A stretch of DNA of 64,000 nucleotides from Copromyces sp. CBS 386.78 (GCA_030685235.1 MU839157.1:1-64000), one strand, 5' to 3'; counted from the stretch's first letter, positions 32,911 through 45,800 are shown. Made by a program: numbers and translations. The notes: generated by a model from the sequence alone, not told the origin.

Positions 32911-35286
32911 TTACGGAATGACCACTGTGAGGTTGTACGTCTGGCCTGGCTTGATGTCCTTGATGTGAGGCTCGGGGAGGACCTTGTCGCCATTCTTGAC
33001 AGTCACCTCCTTGACATTTCCACGATGAATGTCGACATTGAACGTGGCACCCCGGAACTCGCGAGTGACCTTCATGGCGTTCCAAGAGCTCGGTAACTGT
33101 GGCCGGATGATCAGACCCTCACTATCGCCGCGCAGGCCACAGAGGCCTTCGATGATGCAGCGGTAAACCCAGGAAATGGTACCAGTGTTGAACAGCTGAC
33201 TTGACCGGCCAGCGGTGCGCGGGAACTCCTTCGAGGCGCCACGGTAGTAATTGGGAATGTAGATGGGCAGCTGGCCTCGCTGGATGTAGTCGGCGTCGGT
33301 AGGACCAGGAAGCATTTGTCGCAAGAGGGTGAAGGCCCTGTCTTGTTGCGCTCCGAGCTCGTACAGACTGTGGATGAAGAAGATGCCAGCGTGGTTGTAA
33401 ACAGCGGCGTTCTCAGCCGAGCCAATGGCCTTTTGCGTCACGCGGCCAACGTCTTCGCGCATCTTGGTATAAGGGGGGCCGAACATCTGGACACCATATG
33501 GTGTGTTGAGATGGGAGTCAATCTGGGGCAACATCTTGTCAATCTGCTCAGGGCTAGCAGCACCACTGAGAATGCCCCATGATTGAGGATTTAACCAGAT
33601 ACGGCCTTCCTTGTCCTCCTTGGTACCAAAGACAACGCTGTCATCGGTAATGCCACGAGCGAACCATTCACCGTCCCACAGGTGCTCGTTGACAGCAGCA
33701 TTGCATGCGTCAGCACCCTCACGGAAGCGCTTGGCAAGATCGGCTTCACCTTCATGGTCGCAAACCTTTGCCCAAATGTTGAGAGAAAAGGCTGTGGCCA
33801 GTGTGAGCCAGCCGGAAACGCCATTGCCCTTGTAGCCCACCATGTTCATGGGATCACACCAGTCACCCTGGGCAATGTAGCTCAGGCCGCGGTGATCACG
33901 AGACTTGAGTAACCAGTCCATAGCACGGGAGAAGCGCTCAAAGACGGTGAACTCATCGCCATTGGCACTCTGCACTTTCTCCTTCAGCAAGCTGTAATCA
34001 CCAGTCTCGTTCAGGTACGCCTCCAAGGTAACCGGCAACCATACGCAGTGATCAGTGTGAGGTACTTGGTTGATGTATTTGAGCTCGGCACCCTCGACCA
34101 GAAGGATACCGTCGGGCATGGCGCCAGTGGCCTCTTGCTGGGCGATAGCTGTAAGGAAGGCCCTGCGGGAGACTTCGGGCTTGATGTAATTCATGCCCAT
34201 ATTGTCTTGTAGGTAGTTGCGCGTCTGAGGATCAGTGGTCAAGCGGTTGACATCGCCGTGGTAGTAGACCTGTCGGGGCAGCCAGTTGTTGATAAAGTTG
34301 TCGAGGTCCTTATCCGGAGTTTCCACAAGGAGACACCCGCGACCACGCGCCATGTAAGCGGCATAGTCAGCCGCAGTCTGTTCGAAACCCTCCTTGCTCA
34401 GGTACTTGGATCGCATAGCTCCGATCTCAGACTCATCGTAGGCGGGGCCAAAGAGAAACCGGTACTCTTGTTCCTCGTCCGTGTCAAGGGCGACCTTGTA
34501 CTGCACAGCTGCCGTGGGAGTCTCGTACCGCGCATCGCTGCCGCTAAGAGTCCTGTCTTGCAGAGCGCTGGGGTTGTGGAGGCCCCCCTCACCTTCGAAA
34601 GCTTGCTGATTGGCCTCCCATGAATCAGGAGGGATCTTGCAGAGGAAGTAGGTCTTGTCCTTGAGATACTTATTCTTGAAGTAGTCCGTGGCCTTTTGGT
34701 AGGGAGTGACGCAGCTGGCAACAATTCCGTTGAGGTCATAGTTCCACTCGGCCGACTGGTTCATCCACGACATGTAGCCAATGGGGAAGTAGGGGGTCAC
34801 ACTAAGTTTCCGAGGACGGTTTGAAAGGTTCTTGACTTTGATGGTCCAGAGTTCCGCAACATCGTGGGTAGGAAGACTCATGGTCATCTCGACGCGGACT
34901 CCCATTGACTCGACGACCCAGGAGACGTCAGTCTTGCCGGCAGAGAAGACGAAGCGGTCCTGTGGGGCCCGCACAGGTTCATAGGGAGCGGAGAAGAGCT
35001 GGCCGGTCTCCTCATCCTTGATGTAGACAAAACGGCCGGGATGGTGGGCGTAGTAGTTTGGCTCCGGTTGCATGAAGGTCTTGGCCTCGATATTTGGGGC
35101 GTAGGCGTACTTTGCGGGCTCGGGCTGCATGAACTGGGCAGTTGCAAAACCACGGCAGGTGATCTGGATCATCATCTTTTGGTTCCATAGAAAGCCAGCG
35201 GCCTTGGGCATGGCTGTGGGTGTGGTGAGCTCATAGCGTTCGCCGCCGTGAGTGGGACGGATCAGCGTTGGTATTTTCCTAGTCAT
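32911..35286 (-). CDS. GH94 cellobionic acid phosphorylase
   Basis: An intact 791-residue, single-exon enzyme. GH94 features run through the protein: an N-terminal beta-sandwich (to about 270), then an alpha/alpha barrel with NWLPRQVYYHG, QDNMGMNYIKPE, PDGILLVEG and VPHTDHCVWLPV. The general-acid motif GDWCDPMN falls where GH94 enzymes have GDWNDxxN. GSAENAAVYNHAG and the QLPIYIPNYYRG segment follow. The length equals the fungal cellobionic acid phosphorylase of Neurospora. That enzyme splits 4-O-beta-glucosyl-gluconate with phosphate into glucose 1-phosphate and gluconate, using the products of oxidative cellulose breakdown (LPMO, cellobiose dehydrogenase). There is no signal peptide, fitting intracellular use. 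The frame extends to 35451, but ATG 35286 (MTRKIPTLIRP) gives the family start. Confidence 0.9.
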   Translation of the reverse strand: MTRKIPTLIRPTHGGERYELTTPTAMPKAAGFLWNQKMMIQITCRGFATAQFMQPEPAKYAYAPNIEAKTFMQPEPNYYAHHPGRFVYIKDEETGQLFSAPYEPVRAPQDRFVFSAGKTDVSWVVESMGVRVEMTMSLPTHDVAELWTIKVKNLSNRPRKLSVTPYFPIGYMSWMNQSAEWNYDLNGIVASCVTPYQKATDYFKNKYLKDKTYFLCKIPPDSWEANQQAFEGEGGLHNPSALQDRTLSGSDARYETPTAAVQYKVALDTDEEQEYRFLFGPAYDESEIGAMRSKYLSKEGFEQTAADYAAYMARGRGCLLVETPDKDLDNFINNWLPRQVYYHGDVNRLTTDPQTRNYLQDNMGMNYIKPEVSRRAFLTAIAQQEATGAMPDGILLVEGAELKYINQVPHTDHCVWLPVTLEAYLNETGDYSLLKEKVQSANGDEFTVFERFSRAMDWLLKSRDHRGLSYIAQGDWCDPMNMVGYKGNGVSGWLTLATAFSLNIWAKVCDHEGEADLAKRFREGADACNAAVNEHLWDGEWFARGITDDSVVFGTKEDKEGRIWLNPQSWGILSGAASPEQIDKMLPQIDSHLNTPYGVQMFGPPYTKMREDVGRVTQKAIGSAENAAVYNHAGIFFIHSLYELGAQQDRAFTLLRQMLPGPTDADYIQRGQLPIYIPNYYRGASKEFPRTAGRSSQLFNTGTISWVYRCIIEGLCGLRGDSEGLIIRPQLPSSWNAMKVTREFRGATFNVDIHRGNVKEVTVKNGDKVLPEPHIKDIKPGQTYNLTVVIP

Positions 35287-36290
35287 ATTGGTTGTGTTGA
35301 GGTAGAGTAGATGTGCTGAAGGTGGAGAGTGAGAGGAAGAACAAGGGAGGTGGTATGACCAGGGGTTAAGACACTTTGTGCCGGTATGTCCCTGAGGGAT
35401 CAATGATAGACGAAAGAGGAGGATAACAGTAAAAGGGGATTCCAAGTGCAAATCGCGAGGTCAACTTGGGCGCCTTTTGTGACTTTTGAAGCCATGGGTG
35501 ATGAGATGTCGTCAGGGGTTCAACGACTGAACCCCATGAGTGACATCCAGCATGGTACCCCAGGCCAAGGAACTAGCATGGCAAAACAGCCAGGGGAATA
35601 TGCACCGACCGTTGAGAACCTCCATTAAACTCGATGACAATGGAAACAGTATCCGAGCCCGACGTCAACGTAGAGAATCCCGCTTCCGCCAGACCTAGAT
35701 CCGGAATCGGAACACATTTTTTGGCCGTCAGCTGACCGAATCAACCTCCTTGACTCCGAACGGCATTCCCTCTTTCGCTGTTGCTGGTGTTCGCCCACAG
35801 AATAAAACAGGCGTCTTGACGTGATTTGGCAGGGGCGTCATCCGGGAGAATAGAAGGATTGCATAAACGAGCTCACCGCCTTGCATTGACATCTTCCAGA
35901 CTCCCACTTGGGCGGGATGTGTGTAGCATTGAGCGGTACCTCGATCATGGTGTGGGCCGCTTGGCCTCGATGCCGAGCACTTGAACCTGCTTCCAAAGTG
36001 TTCCCAACGGAGTTCCCGGTGTGATTGTTGTTGCTGCGCTTCAAGGAGCCGTTGACGACCATAAAGACGGAACACGACATGGGGATGACCCTATCCACAG
36101 GCAGAAGTGAACGACGAGAAAGGACATCGATGTTTCTTCACAGTGAGGGGATGTCTGCTGTCCCGGAGATTCAAATCTCAATGAGCTTCGAATCTGTTGA
36201 TGCCTCGCTCTTGCCATCTGGAGATTCGTGACTTCTGAATGTCAAAATGAAAAAAAGGTTGCAACCGGACTTTGCGTTGCAATTGTTTTT
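35287..36290. other. GH94 upstream region and right edge of the gene island
   Basis: Normal-composition DNA. The first few hundred bases are the GH94 promoter. Short frames at 35,446-36,231 on both strands have no domain. A pair of GTTGCAA words flanks 36,258-36,283. Composition turns RIP-like only after about 36,600. Confidence 0.5.
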
Positions 36291-36401
36291 TTCACAGGGC
36301 AGGTGTGCCCCGCAGACGAAAAGGTTAGCTGGGTAGACTAAAAATGATCGCTGGGTAGATTAAACCCACTTTTATCGCTGAGTAAGCTGCGTAGCCGCCT
36401 A

Positions 36402-36566
36402 CCGCTTTTACTCATTCAAACCGGATTTATCCCCCACACTATTTTGGCCAATTACATTTGCATGGGGACCTTCACGCCACGCCTCAACGGGGCATGCAGG
36501 CCTCAGCAAGAGATATAATTAGTCGCGACCGGGGGGGATAAATCCGGTTTGAATGAGTAAAAGCGG
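36402..36566. mobile_element. Tc1/mariner-like MITE, 165 bp, TA target
   Basis: The ends CCGCTTTTACTCATTCAAAC and their reverse complement match over about 35 bases without mismatch. The element is flanked by TA at 36400-36401 and 36567-36568. The near-perfect arms show almost no RIP, so it is young or below the RIP length threshold. It sits 24 bp inside the inverted repeat of the large MULE element. Confidence 0.85.
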
Positions 36567-37740
36567 TAGTACACTGTGTGCATCGCTGCCTAACTTCGTT
36601 GTTGTCGTCGCGCGTTCTGTTAGCGATCGTTAGCCATGCTGCGTAATTGAATGAAGTTATTGCGAGACCTTATCTACTGTTGCGTAATATTTTTGAGCGA
36701 GTATTTCGTTGTTTTTGTTGTTTTTTTGTGGAGTGTTATTTTTTTCGTGGAGTATTATTGAATTCGCTATATTGTGCTATATTATTTGTAAATTGCGTTC
36801 ACGTATTTAATTCGGTAAATTAGCCTTATATCCGATTAGAAATAATTAGTATTAACGGGACTTTATTAGAATCCTTGGTTAAAATGTTATTAATTCCGAT
36901 TCGAACGGTTATTTTTTAGTGGAGTATAATTCCCTTTATTGAAATTTAGTCGCTATTAATCCGCCTTCGCTGCTAGCCGTCGAAATTAAAAATGTGGTTA
37001 TTATCCCTTAGCGAATACGTAAGGTTAGTGAAGCTATTATTTATATCTTTTGGTTATAATAATAGGGCCGTTGTTTTCAATGAGTTATAAGAGTATATTA
37101 TATAATAAGGTTTTACGGTTTAGTTGTATAGTAATATAAAGAATAAGAAGAGGGAGGAAGAATAATTCGTTATATGTATTAACTACAGTTATATATATAG
37201 CTGTATTTATAAAGTTATTAAGTAAGGGGTTCGAAATATTAGCTTACGTCAATTCGATTACTTATATTAAGTAAAAGTTGTATTAAAGAAGAGGTAGGGT
37301 AATTAGTAATTCGTTAAAGAAATTAATAATAATTATAATTATAGTTTTAATATTACTAATTTCGCTAATAATATTATTTATCGATAATAGGTTCGCTATA
37401 ATTATAAAGAGGCTATTAATATCGCCGTCGAAAGGTTATTTAGTATTATTAAAATAATAGCCCGCTAAATTGCTTATTATTTTAATAGTACGTTAGATTA
37501 TAATAATATAGGACTAAAAAATATTACCGCTATTTAGTAAATTAATTATAATAATTTAATTAAAGAGTTATATGGTTTTCGAATCCTTATTATTATTAGG
37601 GAAGTATTTAATATTTAATATTATATCCGACGAGTTAAATATAGTTCTTATATAATAATAAAGGTTTTTATTAATTTATTAGAATAATATAAAGATTATT
37701 ATAGTATTAAGTATTTTATTGAATATAATGAAGGAGGGAG

Positions 37741-38220
37741 GGTTATACGAGTGTTCTAGACTTTCGATTAGTATATAGAAATGTGGAAGAAAAATCCTTA
37801 TATGCTGTTGGTCGATAATATATATAAGGTAAGTACTTATATTTTTATATACTTTTATTATTATTATATAGATATATTTATTTACTATTTGGGAGTTTAT
37901 ATTAATTCCCTTTTTTTTTTATAAGTTAATTGCTTTAACTTCCCCCTCTTTAATATTATTAGCGTTGATATATTGGGTTATAATTTTAATGTTAGCTTCG
38001 GTCTTTTAAGTGGGGAAAAGTAGGAGGATTTTGAATAGTAGTTTTAGTATTTAAAGAAGTTTTAAGAAGATTACGAAATCCCTAACCCCGATATTATTAT
38101 TAGTAATTTTAATAGGGGATTTAAAAAGGCCGCTATCGCTACTTATTTAGATGTATTATATTAGTTTTATATATAGTACGTTATAAAGAATGTAAATTAT
38201 TATATTAAGAAGAAGTAGGT
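37741..38220 (+). pseudogene. MULE transposase remnant, RIP-degraded
   Basis: The frame near 37,780 reads IEMWKKNPYMLLVDNIYK, like the first DDE block of fungal Mutator-like transposases (LLLDxTYK). GTAAGT follows at 37,830 as an apparent intron donor. From about 37,935 the frame resumes with NFPLFNIISVDILGYNFNV, then FGLLSGEK, stop, EDFE, and EDYEIPNPDIIISNFNRGF, then KKAAIATYLDVLY and YVIKNVNYYIKKK. DFD reads NFN, and most stops stand where Gln or Trp is expected, as RIP produces. This identifies the host element. The protein cannot be made. Confidence 0.8.
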
Positions 38221-38670
38221 ATAGTTAAATAGCGTTAAATTAGTCCCTAGTATTAACTTGCTAAATCCCCCCTTAATTATATAGGATTTAGATAGCGAAG
38301 GCTTTAATCCTTTATTATACCGAGGCCCCGCGGCCGCGCTAGAGGATGAGGCTAATAAATATTTCGACGACGATTTAGAAGAGGAGGATTTAAAGGAAGT
38401 TAATAATATAGTTGTCGCTACCTATTTTATATAATAATTTAATAATAGGTAAGGAGTTTGTAATATAGTTAATAAATTACCGTTTAAAGCTACTATTCTA
38501 CGTAATTGTAAATGTGAAATCCCTATTTTTAATTTAATTTATCGGTTTTATTAAAATTTATATAAGGGGTTTTAGAAGGTATGGAAGTAGGTAGTTTATA
38601 TTAATAATAAAGGTTACTTTAAATAGGTATAGTAATTAATAGTTAATAAATTTAGACGATAAATTTATAA

Positions 38671-39088
38671 GAGGAGGACAACTCGTACTGTAATGAATGT
38701 CAAAACCCACTGTAGAGAAAATCTTCAACATTTAAGAAAAGGAAGTTCCCTAAGGGGTATTATAGTAAAAATAGTATATACGAGACTATTGAATTTTGCT
38801 CTATTTTCTAAGCCTCTTGCACCCCTCACAAGTACCCGGACTATTACAAAAATATTAAAGGTTCCAATTTTTCCCCCAAAATACCTCCAAAAGAGTGTTT
38901 CTCAGGCTTGCAGGCTTTATACTAGGCTGAAGCGTACAAGAAGGGTATTAAAAAAATCAGCAAAATTCTAGCTTTATAACAGTACAAAGAAGGGCTCCTA
39001 AAGCCATCTAGCACCTAATTTATCTTACATTTGCCTTTTTTTATTATAGTAGGTTTTGACATTCATTACAGTACGAGTTGTCGTCCTC
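38671..39088. mobile_element. MITE E: 418-bp inverted-repeat element with 8-bp TSD
   Basis: Ends read GAGGAGGACAACTCGTACTG and, reversed, GAGGACGACAACTCGTACTG. The arms match over about 41 bp with two differences. ATTTATAA flanks both sides (38663-38670 and 39089-39096), a perfect 8-bp duplication, as in hAT elements. It is far less AT-mutated than its surroundings. A 92-codon open frame inside (38,693-38,971) starts within the arm and has no domain. Termini differ from the GAGAAA family, so it is a separate family. Confidence 0.88.
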
Positions 39089-39570
39089 ATTTATAAATAT
39101 TTCCCCCTCCTTCTTCTATAATAAATTATATACCTTTTTCGTTTATGCTTTTTTATTATAGTACTCTTCTCCTACCTTTATAAATATTACTTCCTATAGA
39201 TTAACGAATTCGGTAATTATATTATTTTAAAATATAGAAATTATAATATTAGAGTTAATAGTTGAATTAAATTTATATATAGAATTATTAAATATTTACT
39301 TAAAAATTATTTTTCTTCGTTAGATTAATTGTATGAATATATACGAATTGCTTACCGCTTTTAAAGGCGGGAGTTTAAAAAGAAAGTTATAGAAGCGAAA
39401 TAAGGGCTTTTAATTAAATATAAAATAGTTAGAATATTTGATAATCTAGTATTAAAGGTTGTATTATATATTTTTAAATTTCTATAGTTTTAATATTAAT
39501 ATATATATAATAATTAGTTTAGAGATCCGGTTTAAAATTTAGACTTTAATTATAAAAAGAAGTTTATTGC
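39089..39570. other. RIP-degraded MULE body between MITE E and the outer LTR element
   Basis: AT-rich, stop-dense continuation of the MULE. No intact frame. Ends at the CTAGT target duplication (39571-39575) of the LTR element. Confidence 0.55.
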
Positions 39571-39575
39571 CTAGT

Positions 39576-39875
39576 TGTTAGGATGGTAGAGGTAGGTAGG
39601 TCGAGGTGACTACAGATAGGGTAAGTACGTAGGGAAGCTAAGTTAGGAGGGGAGAGTAAAAGATGAATTGAAGTTTAATTTTTCTATTCCGGAATTAACG
39701 GAAGTAGCTATTTATAGTATTACTCCTTTGAATCTTGTAGTAGTTGAGGCTGGAATAGTATTGTCGTTATCCGACGCTATAATACAGCGCTAATTAGAAT
39801 AATTTATTGCCTTCTAATATTTCGCCCCGAGCCTCTACGAAACTAGTTAATTAATAGGTCTTTAGTAATTTAATA
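39576..39875 (-). repeat. LTR of retrotransposon 1, left copy
   Basis: 300-bp long terminal repeat, paired with 62502-62801. Less mutated than its partner at the TG start. Confidence 0.88.
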
Positions 39876-42800
39876 CGAGTCCTTCCCTTATAGGTTTTTA
39901 TTTTAGAAATTTTTATATTTAAGCTTTTAATCCGGCAATTTTTTCTTTATAGCCGAATCCTCTACTTGTAATTTGTTTTCTTTTGTATTCGAAGTAGTTT
40001 ATTACTGAAGTTGTCGGCTGGCGCTTACGGCCGTACTGGTTTTTTTCTACTTCCGAACGCCGTACTTTCTTTTTTGTTATAATATTATTATTTTTGGTCC
40101 TAAGAGTTTACCCTTTATTAGTCCTTCTTCTTTTTATTTTATTTATTTATTTTATTTTCGACCTATTTTTTTAATTTATTTTTTAATTTTTATTATTTTA
40201 TTTCTTTCTCTTTATTTCTTTATTTTTTATTATTATTTAATCTTTTTCGTCCTAGCTTTTAATTTTATTTTTTATTTGCTTTTTTATTTTATTTTTTATT
40301 TTTTATTATCCTATTTTCTTATCTTTATTTCTTTACGTGCCTTTTTAGTTGTTTGGTTTTACTTTTAGCCCTATTTTAAATTCTTTTAATTGTACTTTCT
40401 TAATTCTTTTATAAGAATTTATTTTCTTTCTTTTTCTTTTTCCCTTCTTTTTTTTTCTTTTTTACGTACGTTATTAATTAATATATTATTATTAACAATA
40501 TAACTACTTTTTTTATTGCCTACCGATAGTCTTTCCGTATTTATTAATTTATTATTTTTTATATTAATATTAAGTAAGTCCTTCTTTTTATTTATTTTAT
40601 TAATTCTATTCTTATTTTTTATTTAACGATATCCGTAAAGTCCTTTACACTTAATTTATTTAGGATATTATAAACGTTATAATAGTCCTACCCTTTAGTA
40701 CCCTTATTATTATTATAATAAAAATAGTAGTTAAATATATTTACGTTCTAATTTATAAGTCCCCCTTTTTTTTTTTCTTTTTCGATTTTTTAATTTCTAA
40801 TTTTAATTTTTTATTTTTTTTATTTTTTTAATTAATTGCCCTACGCAATATTTAAATTACTATTAAATTAGTATTAGTAGTTATTTTTATAATTTTTTTC
40901 CTATATTTTACGATTTAGTTTATATTTTTTAAGAATTAGCGTATATTATTATTAAATTTAAAGCGGTTATTCCCGCCGGTATTATAATTATTAAAAATTT
41001 TCGCCAATACGCTATTGAATTTTATATTAGTATTTATGCTTTTTATAAATAGTTTTGCGTTTTCTTTTACGAATTTAATGAATTAGTTAATTATAAGGTA
41101 ATTTAGTACGTTCGGTATAAGTTTTGCGATATTAATTTTAATTAAATAGCTTTTTAAGTAGTAAGCGTTTTCGATTTTAATTTCCCCGGTATTACTTTTA
41201 TTATTAATATATTTGAATTCTTCATGGTTATTATATTTGCGCTTACTTTTAACAATATTTTTTAATTAGTATTAATTATTTACGTAGACGTTTAATATTT
41301 ATTACTTCCAATTATTTTTTTTTAATTTTATATTAGTAATATTTTGGTTTTTATTAGTACTTTTACGGTTAGAAATTATAACGTTACTATTATTAAACCG
41401 ATAGTAGTCGATAATTATAGAGAGATTTAAATATAAAAGTTATTAATAGGTATAATAGTTGTACGTAGGGGTATAATTTTTAAGGTAATAGGTTTAATTT
41501 TTATATTGATATTCGTATTATTAATTCTTTTTTTTAGTAGTTTAGGTTTTTTTTGGACGGGGAGGGGGAATAAATATAATTAAATAGAAAAAGGTTGAGG
41601 ATAGGATTGTTGGCGTACTTTTATGTTTTTTGGTTTGTTATTTTCTTTAGGTTTTTATTATTATTATAATTTTTGAAATAGCGGGTTCCGGTATATTATT
41701 ATTTTCTTTAATTCGTTAATTTTAATTTTTTTTAATATATTCTTTTAATTCTTTAATTCTTTTTTTTTTATAATTTTAATATTTTATAGCTTTATAGTTT
41801 ATATTATTTACGGCTTATATTTTTTGTAGTTTACGTTTTTTACAGCTTACATTTTTTTTACGGTAATATTTTTTATAGTTTATTTTTTTTGCGGTTTACG
41901 TTTTAATAGTTTATATTTTTTATAATTTACATTTTTTGTAGTTTACGTTTTTTTATAATTTATATCCTTTATTTAAATGTTTTTTTTTAATAGTAGCGAT
42001 AGCGGCTATATTTTTACTATTTATTTAGTTAATCCTTATTATTGTAGTTTTTAGGCTTCTTTTCGAATACTTTCGTTATTATTTTTATTCTTTATATTTT
42101 ATTAATAATTTTAGGTAATTTAAATTCTTTTATAGTATTTATTCGTTTTTATTTTCCGAATATTTTTTTTACTTTATTTAGAATTATTAGTTTTTTTTTG
42201 AGCTAATATATTTTACGATTTTTTTAATTTTGTATTATTCTTCGTTTCTTTTAATATTTATTATTTTGCTTTAAGGCGTTATTATTATTGGGTTATTGTA
42301 GTATAGTTTTAGTAAGGCGATAAGGAATATTAAGTAGATATAGTAATAATTAGGGAAGTTTAGGCGGTATATTATTTTTTTATTATTAATTATTTTAGTA
42401 ATGTGGAAAGGCCTTAAGAATTTGTCCGATAATTTCCGATTTAGATATTTCTATTTAATATTTTTAGTATTAAGAAGAATTTAATTTTTTATTTCGAATT
42501 CTTTAGTTGTATACGATTTATTATATTATTTTGTATATTTTTTATTAGTTGTTTTTAATATTTTAATAATATTAGTACGATTTTGAATAAATTTTTTAAT
42601 ATAATTAGTAGCGGTATTAAGTAATATATTTTTTCGGTTTTTCTTTAGATTGGCCGGCCTTCGTAAATAATATTCGAATAGTAATTCGGATAGAGATTTT
42701 CCGATAGTAGTATAGAAATGGTTATTATACGTTTATTATATTAATATTAATTTTTTTATTTAATTATTTTATTTTAAATTATAGAAAATATAAAGGTAAA

Positions 42801-45800
42801 GTTTGAAATTTTAGTTTTAGCATTTAATTTAATTATTTATTTAGGGATATTATATAGTATTAAGGCGGTGTTGGATTTTGAATAGTTTATAATAAGTTTT
42901 TTAGAAAAGGTTTGTAAAGAGATTATTTTGGTTAAAAATAATAGAATTAAGTAAATTAAATTATTGAAAAATATATTATTAGAAAAAATAAGTAAATTAT
43001 TTAATATTAATAGTTTTTTATATTAGGACATAGAGGGTGAATTTAGTAAATTGGTTTACAATAATTAAGATGGCGTTGTAAATTTAATTTAATATAAGGT
43101 TGTATAATAGTAGTAGTTTAGTAATAAAGTTGTAGGAAATATTTTATTAAAGGATAGTAGGAATAGGTAAAGATATTAAGAGTTTATAGGGTTAGTGGTT
43201 TTATAGTTTTATTTTTTAGTAAATTAGGTATTAGCGTACGTATGTTTCGACGTTAATAGCGATAATTAGTTAGTAGTAGAATTAATTGATTTTTTTAAAG
43301 GTTTTTTATTATTTTAGATAACCGGCGGTAGTATTATTATAGTAAGCGTATAAAAATTTTGTGTATAGGCGTTTTAAAATATAAATTTGGTAGTTATAAT
43401 ATAAGATTCTATTTTCCTTTATTTTTTCATTTTCTATTTTATACCCTTTTTTAGTTTTTTCTACGTTTTTTTTAAAACGAACGGATTTTTTTTTTATACT
43501 TTTACTATTTATTAGTTTAATAGCGGTAATAATTTTTCTTTTTTTTTTACCCTTATAATAATAGTATACGCGTTTATTTATCCGATAATAGTATTATTCG
43601 TCCTCCTTTTTTTTGTAGTGGCGTCTTTATTTGCGAATTTTATTTTTTTCTTCAGTGTTTCTTTAAGTTTATTTTTATTAGTATATTTTTTATATTTCTT
43701 TTTTTTTATTTTTGAATATTATTTTCCTACTTTAATTTTTATATTAATTCGTTTTTTTTGCCGTTTTCGTTCTATATCTTTTATTTTACTATTATTTATT
43801 ATATTTCTTTCTTAATTAATAATATTTTTTTAACGTTTTTCTTTAGTATAGAACTTTCTTTTATCGTTTTATTTTTCGCTTTTTTTTTTTAATATTTTTA
43901 ATAATAGATAGTTATTTTCCGATACGTTTATTATTTTATATAATTGTAGTTTCTTCGATAACCCGTTTACTAGATTTAATTTTTCTGTTCGATATTTGAT
44001 ATTAAAGTTATACGTTGTTAATTTTAATGTTTAACGATTTTGTTTTACGTTAATTTTATTTTTGTTCTAGAAATATTAGAGGTTTAAATAATTTGTAATT
44101 ATTAGGAATAATTCGTTTATATATAATAAATATTACTTTTACGCTTTTAATGTTTTGATAATAGTTAATAATTTTCTGTCCTTAATATTATATTAAGTTT
44201 CTTCTAGCGATTTCTTCTTCGAAAAGAATATAATAGGATATTATTAAATATTATATAATTGTGTTAATATTGTCCTAATTACGAAATTTGATACGTCCGT
44301 TTTTATTTGGATAGGTAATAATAGATTGAAGTATTTTAATATAAGCGCTTTTTAGAATAGCTGTTTTAATTTTTCGAATGCCGCTTTCGCTTTATTTAAT
44401 AATTCGAACGGCCGTTATTTATTTCCTTTTAATAATTTTATTAACGGCGTTATTACTTTAGAATACGATGTTATAAACTATTGGTAGAAGTTAATGAATT
44501 TTAAGAAAATTTGGATATTATAAATATTCGTTAGGGCTTTTTAATTTGTAATTGCTTTTACTTATTTTAGGTTTATTGAAATACTTTTTAGTAATATAAT
44601 ATAATTTAGGAATAATATTTTTTAGGTATAGAATTTATATTTATTTAAATTAATATAAAGGTTACGTTTATATAATTATTAAAGGATTTTTTTAATATAT
44701 TTATAGTAGTCTTCTTTATTTTTATTATAGATTATAATATTATTAAAGTAAGCGATATAAATAGTATTAATTAATTTTGTTAAAATATTATTAATATATG
44801 TTTAAAACGTTATTAGAGTATTAATTAACTTTATAAATATAATTAGGAATTTGTAATGTTTGTACTTTATACGAAATATTGTTTTTTTTTATTTTTTTAT
44901 TTAATACGGATATAATAGTAGGCGTTTTTTAAGTTTAATTTAGTGAAAATCTTTATTAAGGTTAGCCGGTTTAGGATTTTTCCGATTAGTAGTAACGTTA
45001 TACGGTTTTTTTTCGTAACTTTATTGAGCGTCCGGTAATTAATATATAATTTTAATTTATTTCTTTTTTTAGGAATAAAAATAATAGGAGTTTTTATTAG
45101 ATTAATAGAAGGCCGAATTTATTTTTTATATAACGTTTCTATTAATTATTCTTAGAGTATTTTTAATTTTTTAATATTGAGTATATAAATTAGTCTTTAG
45201 GGTGCGGACGTCCTTTCTTTAAAATTAATATAGTGTTTAAAGCGGTTATATTGGAGTAAAAGGGCGGTTAATACTTCGAATATTTATTAGAACTTTTTAT
45301 ATTCGGGCGGAATTATTAGTTTAGTAGTAGTAAGTGCTACGTCTTTTTCTCATTTAAGTAGTATTAGAAATATTAATTTTAATAAAAGCTTTAATAAGGG
45401 ATAAATTCCGTTTAATATAATATAAAAGATTTTGAAAAGTATATTAGGGGATATAGTAGTAAATATATTAGAATGAATATTAAATAGATTTAGGTTATTA
45501 AGTAGGGTAGAAAATTTTGTTTGGATTAATGTAGGTACTTCGAATAGAATATTAGTAAATAGCGGGGGATTAAAATTCTAAGAAGTTTATAATATTTTTT
45601 TTGGATTTAATATTGGGATAGAATTTTAGCGTAGTTTATAAAAGTAAGTTGCGGCTTTATAAATTTCTTTTATTAGTTCTTAGCTTACATTTAAATTATT
45701 AGTTTTAATATAGAAATAAAATTTCCTTTAGCATTAGTCGATTTTAAGGTTATATTTATAAAGTTAGGGGTAGTTGAGGATAATATTAATATTAAGGGAA

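Noticed and set aside
20369..35286. Secondary-metabolite gene cluster around the P450
   Set aside because: No polyketide synthase, peptide synthetase, terpene cyclase or transporter is present.
35287..35451. 55-residue N-terminal extension of the GH94 enzyme
   Set aside because: Not conserved-looking, and the 791-residue form from 35286 matches the known fungal enzyme length.
38693..38971. 92-codon frame
   Set aside because: Begins inside the arm of an inverted-repeat element and has no domain.
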